Positions 20,951 through 33,520 of a stretch of DNA of 64,000 nt are shown one piece after another (within the stretch, counting starts at the first letter, position 1; every line of letters starts with the position of its first letter). Position numbers and translations under genes: made by a program. The notes under the pieces were generated by a model, which made no database searches, was not told where the DNA came from, and saw only the letters and a list, made by a program, of their open reading frames with translations. This stretch comes from Cavia porcellus (taxonomy: Eukaryota > Chordata > Mammalia > Rodentia > Caviidae), in assembly GCF_034190915.1 (NCBI RefSeq), contig NW_026947503.1, positions 18,694,532-18,758,531 on the forward strand, written 5' to 3'.

Positions 20951-23900
20951 GATGAACAATAAATTGGTTAAAATTATTTATCCTTTTGATCAGAATGTGT
21001 GATGAATAAAGTATTTAAGTTATCTTTTTTAGTTTTGAAATATAATGTATGTAATATGTTGACAAATACTCTCCCCAATTACATTTTGGGTTGTGTTTGT
21101 CTACTTTTACATGTGTACTAACGTAGGCAGGTTATTAATTTAAATAAGAGTTAATCTATCTGAAATGAGAAAACAGCCAAACTAAAACACTACATTTGCT
21201 ACTTTCTCACATTAAATGAACAGAATACAAAATAAATCAGTAACTGTGAATATATTGGAGGTTTATCTGAAATAATATGTTTTGTGAAACTGAGAGAATT
21301 GACAATATTTTCAATTACTTTTCACAGCAGGAGGCCTTGGTCAAATCTATATCATTGAGTTCACAACTAATTCAGTGTTTTTGCTGTTATGCAGTATGTT
21401 GGCCTAGTAAATTTTATGATTTCTTTTTTAAAATTAGTTATATAGCATATAACTTCCAAGACTATACTCACCAATGATACATTAGTTTACTCAGAATTAT
21501 CACCACCCACCAATTTATACATGAAAATCATGAGAACAAGATCATCACCTGGTGATAATTTTTTATAGGTATCCCATAAACAATGTGTTCAGGGTTCATA
21601 AATCTTAGTATGCAAATGAAGAAGGTTATGTATCTTTGTTCACATGCAAGTTTTGTATTTGAGCAATTTTGATAATATATTTAAAGATAAGAGCTAGTTT
21701 AACTATTTAGACTGTTAAATATACTTAAAGGATTATTTTTCGCTGTCAGTTAAGTTGGCCTGTCTATATCTGGCACAATAGTATTAAAGAAGCCAGGCAC
21801 ACCCTTAAATTATAAACACAGAGCATGTCAGTGTTGCCATGCACAAGAATTTACAGATCCGAATAGTTTTTATCCCAAGTGATACTCAAAGGTTCACTGG
21901 ATAGCAACACATTTTTTTTTTTTTTTTCTGCCTCCACCTCCAAATTGCAGCAAACCTACTCCTCACAACAGAGTGGATTCAATCTCAATTTGAAATAGTG
22001 TAATTCCCTCACTTTTACGAAATGTATTATTTCAGACAAAAGTCTGCTAATTTTAGTAGTAAATTATCTTTTCTATTCACATGTTGATGGACCTACAAAG
22101 ATTCCTTGCAATGCAGCTATAGAAATGACTCTGCTAAGTGAAATAGACATGCAAGCTTAAATAGTGCAGTTTTTCTAGTATGATAAATCCAAAACATAAA
22201 TAAATCGAAAAGTAAAATGAAAGACAGATAATCAAAAATACAGTGATAAAAGATGAAAGGAGAAAAAATTAGAGCCAAAAAATGGGATTAAAAAGAAAGA
22301 ATTAAGATATGTTATGTACATGTATCAACTCCCAACAAAGGATGCAATCATTACTTACAGAAAATATGTACTAAGAAAATAACTGAAAAAAAGTCCCAGT
22401 AAATTAACTTTGAAAATATTTATAAACAAAGAAAAGCATGTAATATTAACACATCCAAAAAATGCAGTCAGGAAAACACAGGAGGAGTGGGGATGGAGAG
22501 GGAAGGGGATGAAGACTTAAAAAAAGAAACAAGCTGCATTCAACCCCTCTAAGATGATGGCAAAATGCAAAGGGTGCAAACAGGTATAAATAAATAAAAC
22601 ACAACATTAAAAAGTGTGCTGCATTCTAATTTATGTTATCACTCCTGATTCCTTTTATCCAGTAGTATTCTAGATATCATTTTCTAGTATGTGCAGAATT
22701 TCCTATTGTAAGAACTTTTTATTGTAAAAGTAATTTCACATTGTGCGTTGTAAATATTTTTTATTCTACTATTCTGTTGGTCAAGAAGTCTTCTAGCTTT
22801 TGTGCGTGTTATTCCTCCTTGTCCTCTTTTTCTCTCTAACCCTCCTTCTTATCCCTTCCTTTCTCTTTCTCCTTCTTTTCCTCTCGCTCCTACTTTTTTT
22901 TTTTTTTTCTGGTTTTCTTGTTGTAAGATAAACCTTTGATAAAGGGAAAACCTTTATAAAGTGTCACAAAATAAATGTAATGATTCCATGATTAACTTGT
23001 TAGCAGTCACCCATGAATTTGTGCAATATATCTATGTTTTTCAGGTACTATGTTTGTGAATTAAAACTACTTTTTATGTTTTGATTGTGGCACTCACTTG
23101 TATTATTCCTTTGCATCGTAATGCAAACTTTATATTATGTTGCAAGGGGGAAAAGGCAGCTTCAGAAACTTTCACCTGATTTGTTTCACTGTTATAGCTT
23201 TGACCACATTAAAGTTTTGATATAAAGATTAAAGAAATATCCTTTAAATTATACATGTGGAATGCAATTAAATGACTGCTGGGTAGGCTGTGGCCACAAA
23301 GGATACCTTTGAAGCAATCTGGGATAAAACTTAAAGCATTATTTGATTCTCCCATGTTACTTACAGCCATCAATCCTCAAAAGAACTTCAAAATCACTTT
23401 CTCCAGTGTGCAGTTATCAGGGAAATAGTCATAGGTTTCTTGAAATGATTCTTAGTATCACTAATCCTTACTCATGTTCTGCATTACAAGATTCTTTCCC
23501 GTGAAGACTGGAATCTTTTGTAAGACAGAAGAGACCTAGTTTTGGAAACAGGCAAAGTATTGGATTCAACACTTCTATTTGTAATCTTTGGCAACCTATC
23601 ACGATGTATTACTTTGTTCATCAGTCTAGATTCTAAAGACACAAATTGTTTTGTGTAATTTCTATAGTCTTGGACTGGTAACTGCCATTTCAATCATCCT
23701 ACTAACATATACCATTATATTTATGAATTTCTGATTATTAAGTTTTGCCAACTTATGTGTGGTCTTCTGGGATTTTTACATATGTATTAATATTGTGAAA
23801 ATATCTACAGTACCATCTTCCACTGTCTTTCCCAGCACGGTAAAACATCCATTCTTGAGATATTTCATTGATAATAGAACCTTTCTTCCCAATTGCAATT

Positions 23901-24535
23901 CCAATATCTTTGAGTACTGGAATTTCTCCACATTCCTGAGAAACATAGATGTAAATTCAGTTTTTGCATTTAATGTAGTTGATTTATTATAACTTGTCTA
24001 TTTCTCTGACACCTTTTGGTTGTGCTCGTTTTCTTTTGACTTTTTGTATTTATTGATGTATCACTGACCAATAAAAGTTAACTATTTCTGGGTGAACAGC
24101 ATGATATTTTGAAATATATATTCATTGTGATCATATAATTAACACATTCATTGTTTCATTGAGTTATCATTCACATGTGTATTTGTGGTGAGAACATTTG
24201 AGATCTACTGCCTTAGCAAACTTAAATATTCAACAAATTTTTATCAACTAAAGTCACCACCAAGTTGAACATTAGGTGTCTAGGACATGTTTATCTTATA
24301 ACTAAGTATCTACATTTGTGATGCTTTTGGCCATTCTAACACACTTTCTCATGGTGATTCTTTCATTTCTGCTTTATATATCACAAACAATAATTTTCTT
24401 TCTCTAAATTTCAAAAAATTACCGCTGTATAATAGAACTATCACTATTGGTCCTTGCCATTATATTATTTTCTGTGTGTTTACAAACATTCCTGCATTTA
24501 TTATTCTACTCTGTTCTATCATTCATGGGACTGGT
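20951..24535. other. AT-rich unique sequence with an old L1-like part
   Basis: At about 22100-22600 there is a weak resemblance to an old L1 3' end (ctctgctaagtgaaatagac at about 22130; ggaggagtggggatggagag). Poly-T runs occur at 21912-21928 and 22895-22909, the latter inside a pyrimidine-rich stretch (22800-22920). No gene is supported. Confidence 0.4.
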
Positions 24536-25330
24536 TCTCAGGTATCAAGGAAGTGGCCAAAATCCCCAGTCTCCAAAAGAAGTGTACGGCGAAGGCTTAA
24601 ATAAATGGGACAAGTGGTATTATTTTAGGGCTGCAGGAGAATCAAACCGGCTAGCAGAGTTCAAGACTGAGGGCTGAGACAAAGAGATTCCTTGAGCCAC
24701 CCATATTTATTACATTATTTTTTTAAAAGAGAGGGGATGCTGAGGAAAGAAAGGTAACTGAGTGGGACCTTGGGAGTAATTTTAAAGACTTCTCCAAGTA
24801 GTAAATTTTGCTAATTTAGGAGAATCATCTTATCTCCATGATGACATTTATGCTAGGAGTGAGACAGAAGGAGTGAGATGCCTGGAGCTGCAGTCTCTAT
24901 CTATTTAGCTGAGGCTGGAAACAGACATCCTCAGCTTATGGCACCCTCTGAGGTACCTTTAACATCATAGGCCACTAGAGGTATCAGCCGGGACCAATGG
25001 TTCATAGAGATTCACTTACCATATCAGCTCCCATCACCACACAAGAGGCCAAGGCCTAGGACATACTCATAGGTAAACATAGAAATTCAACTAGGTAATT
25101 TTAAATCCTGCTCAGAGCTGCTTTCTAGTAGTCCCAAACACTGAGATATATTCATCAGTATCTGTTAAGGCCCAGCATCACTGACGTATAATCTCCTTTT
25201 CCCAATTCTATTCCCTGCATGATTAAAAGAGATCATAATTGCTCTGCCATGCCCAGAAAAGGTGAGAACTTGCCCTACAGAGTGAGAGAGAGGGATATAT
25301 TTCTCAAGTTCCTGAGTCTGACATGTTTTC
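24536..25330. other. GC-richer block, possible decayed LTR/ERV sequence
   Basis: Less AT-rich than its surroundings, with CpG sites kept (for example tacggcgaagg at about 24585 and aaaccggctagc at 24645) and an A-rich tract near 24720. No long frame, no terminal pattern and no duplication were found. An LTR remnant is a guess from composition. Confidence 0.25.
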
Positions 25331-28300
25331 ACTCAATAAATGCTGACTGAACATTTACCACTTGATAAATTCTGTGATAAATCCTGTCTTGCATCTATAG
25401 CACAGATCTTCATTCTCAAATAATATCAGATCTGGAAAAAAATAGACATACACTCCAATTATTAAAACAAAGAGAATGCAGAAATTGCCCTAGACTTAAA
25501 ACAAAGTAAAATTAGATCAAAGCAGCATGCATTTTAGAGAAATGTTATAATGAGGTCATAAAACAAAAGCAAAGAGTTTGCTTGTTAATGTGACTTAGGA
25601 AGCCTGATGTCTTTCATTATAAAGATATAATAAAGAATCTAAAATATTTACACTTTTAAATTCTAAATGAATGCTCCAATGTGTTAGGCATCCTTGTGGA
25701 TGTAGAATTTTAAGCCATGGTCCTCAGCCTCAAGGCATTAGGTTGATAAAAGTTTATATTTGGAAAGATAATTTTTTCTTCTGAAAATTAAAAAAAATGC
25801 AGTTTAATAGTGAAATTTGCTTAATTAACAAAATATTTTCATTTCAAAAGAATGAACTGAAATACTTATTTTTACGTTCTTGAGAATGCCTGAGATTGTC
25901 CAAAAATCCAAATGCTTTTATTTATATATCTTTCATTATAAACATTCTAATAATATGCTAAAAAGCGTAAGAATGTAATACCAACATTTCAGAACTCACA
26001 GATTTCAGCAACATACTCCTTATGTAGGCTTATGTCTGTGACACAGGACAAATGGAGACATCATGTAGCTATTTGATTTAGAAATCAGAGGACGAGAAAA
26101 TATTGCCTAAAGTGACTTTTAAAAACTCTAGAAAAATTTTATGCATTTGTATTGATTTTTATTTTGTTTTAAATGATGTTTGCAACTTTTTCCTTTCTTC
26201 TCAATGGCTCTGTAAAGAGCACAGAAAGATATTATGCTGTCTGTTTCTTAGTGTCAAATAGTACATAAAAACTCAGCTATCTTCTCCAAGTTCACGTATT
26301 TGATGTCCACCATTGAGATGACCACTGATATAATTTCCACCACAAAACTTTGGACAGAAATTATAGCCTTATTGTTGATTTGTTGGGACAGTCGTATAAA
26401 TTATATATGTACATATATGTCTTTTAAGTATTGTTCAAGCAACAGGTTATATTTGCTTCCATATATCTCATCAATTCTTATTGATCAGTGTCAGTGTGAA
26501 AGTTCTACATCTAAGAGTTTATATGAAAATCAGCCCCCATTTGAATTTGGGTGTGTCACAAGTGATAAAGAGAGATGAATGTGACACTGTCATGTTGCAG
26601 GATCATTAAATGTCACTAAGAGTCCTGGCAGCAAAACAACTGGCAGAAAGTCAATGATGCATACTCTGTGTGGAGTCTGGAGAGCAGAGATGCATCGAGG
26701 ACAGTGCAGAGTCATGCAAGCTGTGAAAAATCAATCAGTCATTTCATTCAACAGAAGAGTGAAATGAGACTTGATAGTTACGCTGTGTGAGCACCTACAG
26801 AGTTGGGCATTCAGCTTGTGAGTATTTTGATTTATACTAATGGCCAACAGCTAGAGTAATAGACTGGGAAAACTACATTTTAAAAATCTATTTCTTTGAC
26901 CACATCCTTGACTTGAGGTGCTCTTTATGCACCTTCAGTTTTAAATAGTCTTCAACAACTTTCCCAGCCTCGGGGCAAAGATGGCCTAAAGTGACTCTGT
27001 GTGCAGCAACCTATTAGAGGCACAATTTATTCACCCTGCTAAAGAGGACACTAAATCTGAGTGGAGAAGTTATTTGACATCTTCAGAAGCTTTTGCACAA
27101 CTTGTGTATAATTCATTTAGCTTCCCATTTTCCTTGCCACCCTTCCATTTTTAAGAATCAGTTTCCTAAAGTTGCTAAATATAAATTGTACTTACAACAG
27201 GGTGCAAATGCTTATACCATATTAATATTTATTTTCAAAAAGCTTTTAAAGCCATCATACAAAATATGGAGCACTCTTTATATACTTATCCAGTAATTCA
27301 CCCCATTTGTGTTTTAAATGTGGGCAAAAATGAAAACAGTGCTATTCACTCTCCCGGATATCCTTTAGACTGATAAATCTGTTTAATCTAGTTTGCTTCC
27401 ATTTGATGAAAGTGGAGAGTATGAAATATACCAAGTGAGAAACAGTGCAGTCAGAGGATGACAGCAGAAGGCCGCATTGGTAAACTCTCTCTGCATTCAC
27501 ACATTTGACTCAGGGTGTTTTAGAATGAGTTTGTCAATAGATGTATAATGAGAACAATACTATCTATTTCAAGTCATAACCACTTTTAAAAATCTTCACT
27601 AAATTGTTCAAGCAAAAGATATACTAAATCAAATTCTGATACCGCATTTCAGAGATACAATTAGAAATCATTTTTGCCTGGAAACATATGTCAATGAGAT
27701 TAGAGAATTTAAGTGTTCATTCAGCAATGCCTGGGGTAACATAAGAGACCACTCAGTCTCTTTGGGAGAATTATTCTTAAAGATAAAATAACTGGATGGA
27801 TATCTCAACTTCATATTATTAGCAATTAAAATTTTCTGATCAAATTCCATGTTCTAATATTGTGAACAAGTATTGATTTGATGAACACTCCAATTTTTTT
27901 TCACAAGAATAATACAAAATATATAGGCAACGTATTATTGCCTAGGTTTTCTTTTTTTCCTATTTTGTTTCTCTTCATAAATCAATGTACACATAGCATC
28001 TCGGTGAATTTTCAACTAATAGTTTAGCCTAATATGCCTATCAATTATATATATATATTTTTTTTCATTGTGTTATTATGTATCTATTTTTATTTAAATA
28101 TAGATTCCCTTTATACTAATATCTTGTCTACATCTCACTTCCTATCAAATACAAGGCCTTCTCCATGACTTCTGAACCCTTTTTTTAAAATTATCATAAA
28201 AAGATCTTTCTTTCAGGATTTTCTTTTTGTTTATCTTCCTTTTTCTCATTCTTCTGGTAATTCCCTTGCTCTTATTTTCTTAAAAAAAATCGTAAAGTTC

Positions 28301-31300
28301 CATTTTCTCTTTCTCTTCTCACAGTTGCATCTTCTTTCTGCTACTTGGAAAAGTTAAATTTCTCGAATATTCTTCATTCTTTCATCTCTTCTTCATTTTA
28401 TTATGTGCTTGTCATTTTTTGTTTGAAATATATTAAAACTTCTGAAGTGTCAAAAAGTATAAGATCAGTTACAAGGAAACACAAATTGACACTCCCAATA
28501 CCTGGTTTAAATTATTTCCTCGTACTTTGGAAGAAGCGTTTGTAGGTGTCTGCCTGTTGCACATGTTTTCTTGCTAAACAGAGAGCAGCCCTGACCTTAA
28601 TTTTATTTCTGTTTTCATATAATTAATAAGACATTTAGTTTTCACAGTTTTAAATTTCATGCCAACTGATTCACATGGTTATTTTCTATATTTTCTGTCT
28701 GTTATTCAACATTATGTTACACTGAAAGACTCATCCATCATAATGATGTTTAGCTGTGGTTTATTTACTATTGTCTAAAAATGCTACTGCGCTAACATGA
28801 TATGCTGTATGTATCCATTAGTCTGTGGACAGAAGAGGCCATGTAAAAATATACAAAACCCATGCTGAAGAGCTAAGATCTATGTTCTTCCTCTACATTT
28901 AGAGAAGAGTTAAATGATCTTTGACAGATAGAATATAGCAGAAAAGATATGTCATGGCTTTCAAGTTTAAGGAATTTGATACCATAAAACTACTTTTTAG
29001 TTAGAACAAATCCTGTAAGTTGATATACTATTTAAAAATACCATAGTGAAAAATCAAACCATTCACTATGCTTCTAGCAGTCCCAAGTGGTATTAATCTT
29101 CTACTAACTTCATCTAGGGGACAAATATATTAGTAAATACCTGTGGGACCAGCCATCTACCAGATGAATGCCACCAAATGACCTGTGTGGATGCCAGGTG
29201 GACCAAAATGTTCAATGAATGAAGTACTGGTAAAATTTATGATCTCCAAATTATGAATACAATGAAATGACTTTTATTCAAATCACCAAGTTTTTGGATC
29301 GTTTGTTTCATAAGAAGACTAAATGGAACAGAATTTTTATGCAGCAATGAGATGAGACTACAATAAAACCCTAACATATATGATATTTGCTATGTAACTG
29401 GAAGCTGTTCAGAACCTAAGTAGACTCTATTACTGAAAGTCTGTAATAAACTGAGGAAAAAAGAGAGAAAGAGCATATTAACTAGTAGACGATAGGCAGG
29501 TTTTATTACACACCATTGGAATGCGGTAATATTGTGGAAGACAAAAATCTTTTCACAAATCTAGTTCAGGAAGTTTCTGGACTGAATGTTGAAGCAAGCA
29601 ATTGCCTTTTCCTACCTATTTATTATAAGACAAAGATAGATGAATGAAAAAGCTAATTTTAGTATTTCAATTAAATTTTGATGAACTTTTAAGTGGCAAA
29701 AATAATTTTTCCAACTACAAAAATGTTCTTCAAAGAGTACAAGTCACATGGAAAACAGTAAAATCAGGTCACTAACAAGTTATTGTCTCAGTGTAAAGAT
29801 GAAGTCAAACTTTGGACTATAAGTAATGTTTTAATACCACAGAAAGATTTAAACTGATACTTTATAGCCCTGTTCAGTTAAATAAATGCTTTACAAGAAT
29901 CTTAAGATATGCCTCTGTAAACCTACCTCTAATAATGAAAGGCTTCTAAAAGCTTTAAGGACATTTTCCCACCCAAGAGTTACAAAATGCCCATGGTAGA
30001 GAAATGTTTATTTTAAAGAAATTTGTGGATACATCCTATATCTAATGGAAAAGGTTATAACTGGAAAACCTACATACATTTTACATGGATTCCAGAAGTT
30101 CAGGCTAAAAGAATAGAAACACTTTTTACACTTTCCAAACATCTAGGGCAGAAAGCACATCAAGGAATCTGTTCAATTGAAAACACAGGCTATTCGTTAT
30201 TCATTGAATACAAAAGACTCAGAACACAGACTGAAGTGTGCAGAGGGCAGATTCACATTCACTTCTGTATACGATTCATTCCAAAGAAGCATTCAAGGAC
30301 TCTCTTTGAGGATCTTACAGCATGTGCTCAGTTTCATATGTTTTTAAGAGGCAACTGTGTTGACATTATCCTGTGCTGTCACGTTATTGTCTGTTGGATT
30401 TGTGCAAGCCGGATAACTTATATCTGTGTATACACTTTTGTGTATTGGTGTTTAATATGGTCACATTTTTAAATAGTTTTCTTCATCAAGGTGTGTTGTG
30501 TATATATATATACCTAGCAATGAGTCTGAGTGGTCTTGTTACAGTTTTCATCTTGAGATGAATACATCTAACATTAAATTATATGAAGTTGACCTTTTCC
30601 ACCCTCTCCATTAGAGCACTTTCTCTTGAACTTCTAATCTACAGTGAGGAATATAATCACTTTGAAGCCATCGCGCTGAAAGGATCATGTACCAATGCTC
30701 AGTCCTAACCAACTGACCTGACCAACTCCTAACCACAATAAACAGCACAATATGTGAATGAACCTAACGACCAGGCATTCTGCCATCTGAACAAGATTGC
30801 ATAGTTTCAGTCAATGAAATATCCTATGGGAAAAATTAATCACTAAGTTTGTACTAATATAATTGCTGTTGATAAAATAATAAGGAAAAGCAAAACAAGT
30901 ATTGTAAATTATGTAGTATGTAAAGTAAATATGCCCCAACAGGTAACTGGATCAATGGATGCAAATATTTTTGTGTAAGTTTCCAGATGTTTATAGAATA
31001 TTTTTAGTATCATTTTTGGTAGTATGTCAAGTTTCTTAGAACTCCATAATCATTTCAAAGACTGTTTTTCTTATAGATTATATCTGCAAGCTAATAATCT
31101 AAACTTTTTTCAATCATAACCTGCCCCCAAACTCTAGATATGTGTTGTTGTATTTGATGTCAGTGCTTGAGTGCTTATAGTTAATGGACTAATGAACATG
31201 TTGGTGATTGAACTCCAGTTTGCTTCTAGTCTCTTCACCTATAAACAGGTGAATAAGCAAATGTTTCACCATACAAGAGCCACCCTACTTTTTCTCCAAT

Positions 31301-31374
31301 CCTCAGATGTGTTATTATTATGCATCTATTCAGCAATTTGATAATTTTTATTTCATCTCTAATTTATGACTCTA
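25331..31374. other. AT-rich unique sequence, no gene seen
   Basis: Six kilobases with almost no recognisable repeat apart from short A, T or TA runs (for example near 28044). The frame at 30023-30472 (149 aa) is the longest here. It has no recognised domain, has codon content matching local base composition, and is best read as chance. The region about 26580-27560 is less low-complexity than the rest and could include conserved non-coding sequence, which cannot be judged without alignment. Confidence 0.45.
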
Positions 31375-31800
31375 TATCAATCAGTGTTTTACTGGAGAAA
31401 CAGATGGACATAAGATATAAAAATGTTTAAGAAATTATACATTTGATGGTGATCAGCCACAGAGTTGAATGAGGAAGCATTAAGTGGGTGTCTGCACATG
31501 GAGACCAAAGATTCAGCCCATCTCCACTTGAGCTCACTGCAGTGTGAATGTCTGTGCAATGTGTATCAGGAGGCACAGAGGTCCACAAGGAAAAGCTGAA
31601 AGATCTATGCCAGAAAACAGAGACTCAGTGCTGGAAGCCTAGTGTTGACACTAAACGCTGAGGCAAAGACTGGAGCTCCTCAGAACGGAAGAAGCAAATC
31701 CATCCCTCCTCAATTTCCTCCTGTCATAGTATCCAGGTGATGAGCAGCCCTAGTGTGGACCTTCGACACCTACACCATACAGAGTACCATTGCTGAGTCG
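31375..31800. mobile_element. Old interspersed repeat, class unsure
   Basis: The start (cagtgttttactggagaaacagatgg) resembles the common mammalian repeat beginning CAGGGTTCTCCAGAGAAACAG. The rest is more GC-rich than its flanks, with blocks such as cagagactcagtgctggaag and cctcctcaatttcctcctgtc. I cannot assign it to a named DNA transposon or LTR. Confidence 0.45.
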
Positions 31801-32489
31801 ATTTAGGTAGGCGTCTCTTGACTAAAGTAAGTTGACACAATCAATTAAACACCTCAGTTTTCTTAAATTATTTAATCATTTTACTCTCAAATATACCACA
31901 AGTCCATCAAACTATCTTACTTTCAGAGAGGACTTCTCTGTCTATAATAACTGAATTACTAATTTACTGAATTGTTAGTTCACTGAATTATTTTTAAACT
32001 GTCAATCATATTCTATCTTAATCACTTGTGTTTCTCATAGAAGTTATAAATACCTTAAATTACATTATTTTCTTATTTATACATCCATTATCTAATTGAA
32101 TATAATTTTCCCAATGGCAATCATTTTCTTGCTCTTTATTATGCTATCTTAGGAGGACTATGTACATTATCGAAGAGCATTTATTAAAGTGTTTCATAAG
32201 GTTTAAATGACCTACTATCAACACCGACTGCCTTGCCTGAAGTGATGTAACTTTTTAATTGTCTTTTTATATTCATGTTGTTTGGCTTCAAAATACTATT
32301 ATATTTGCCAGTAGAGTTTCCAGCATTTCACAATAGTTTATTTTTCTGATTCCCAATATTTTCCTTAAAATAGATTTTTCTTAAGGATATCCAAAGACCA
32401 AAAATCGAATTCAGTAATCTTTATGTTTGCAATAGTCACTGTGATCAGTATCAAAATCAAAATTCTTAATTCTGATTTAAAATATTGTG
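31801..32489. other. AT-rich sequence, nothing recognised
   Basis: No repeat or coding pattern could be supported. Confidence 0.4.
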
Positions 32490-32560
32490 CTTTTTTTTTT
32501 TTTTTTAACCAGGGATCTAACTCAGGCAAGCACTTATACTCTGAGCTAAATCCCCGGCTC
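32490..32560 (-). mobile_element. ID SINE, antisense, short
   Basis: Poly-T (32490-32506) is followed by the antisense ID body with a deletion in the middle (accagggatctaactcaggc, ctgagctaaatccccggctc). The A-box side is well conserved. Confidence 0.82.
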
Positions 32561-32679
32561 ATTTATGATCTTGTAATATCTATTAGACCATGAGAAATAG
32601 AAAAGATAGAAGGCAATACATGCAAATTTTAATATATTCATTCTGAAGATATCTTTTAGTAATTTCTATTTGTTATGGC

Positions 32680-33520
32680 TTTTATCTCCCAATCTTCATG
32701 AGGTTGTAGGTGGGGATTTTTGGAAGTGCCTGGATCTAGGGTTTGTAATGCTAAATTCAAGGATTCCCTGAACTCACTGGGTGTGTCCTGGGCAGGCCTG
32801 AAACCTGCCAAATGTGGCTGGGCTCTGGGCAGGTCTAGGGTTAGGGTTAAGTTTTATTATAGACAAGGATATAATATAGAACCCATTGTTCATTTTCTGC
32901 TAGTTGGTTCTAAATATTCTGTAATACTTTCATCCTCTTGAATGATTTTACACTGTCATGTTGTGTTTGATGCTATAATATATGAAGCTATACTCAAATA
33001 TTTCAAGGAAAGAGACACTATGGCAGCTATTGTTATGTTCGGTTATCCTGTGGTGAAACACTATGTTGCTTAAATTGTTCTGTTCTGACCTGTGTTATTA
33101 TGTTGTTATGTCCTCTTTTATCTTAATCTCCTCCTTTCTTTTAATTGTTTTAATTAAAAAAAAAAAAAAAAAAAAAAAAAAGGATGCCATGCTGGGATCA
33201 CTTCAGGCCACACCGCTAGGTTAAGGGCGTCTCACCTGGGTGTGAGCCTCACCCACCTAACGGGCAGGCAGCCTGGACAGGATATGAGGGGCACGAAGTG
33301 AGTCGTTGCTCATTATTTGCTGCTCTGCTGCCCTGATTGTTCTCCCTGCCACGCGCTGCTCCTCTTTTTGATGCCCTTGTGCCAGCCCACTTTGCCTCAG
33401 AGTCAACCATGAACTGAAAACGATAAAACTGTGAACCGTATAAATCTTTCCTCCTTTAACTTTCGGTGATGAGCATTTTGTCTCAGCAATGAGAAAAGTT
33501 ACCGGAACACTGTATCTGTA
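32680..33520 (+). mobile_element. MaLR-type LTR split by an L1 3' end
   Basis: The left part (ttgttatggcttttatctcc, ggtggggatttttggaagtg) and the right part (accatgaactgaaaacgata, aatctttcctcctttaactt, attttgtctcagcaatgag) are the two ends of a MaLR LTR in sense. The middle holds an L1 3' UTR with a poly-A run. The right part is strikingly GC-rich and keeps several CpG sites (caccgc, gggcgtc, aacgggc, cacgaag, gtcgttg). Confidence 0.65.
32850..33182 (+). mobile_element. 5'-truncated L1 3' UTR in a MaLR LTR
   Basis: Closely similar to 13150-13440: agttggttctaaatattctg, caaggaaagagacactatgg, and ctgacctgtgttattatgtt occur in the same order. It ends in a poly-A run (about 33156-33181). The 5' junction abuts a telomere-like stretch. 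No convincing target-site duplication could be seen. Confidence 0.8.

Noticed and set aside
26300..26578. 92-aa plus-strand frame as a candidate small gene
   Set aside because: No recognised motif, AT-driven codon content and no sign of splice or promoter structure that could be supported from sequence alone.
30023..30472. 149-aa plus-strand open frame
   Set aside because: No motif or family resemblance, base composition matches the surroundings, and a shifted frame overlaps it. Treated as chance.
32836..32849. Interstitial telomere array
   Set aside because: Only two TTAGGG-type units are present; this is too short to call a telomeric repeat.
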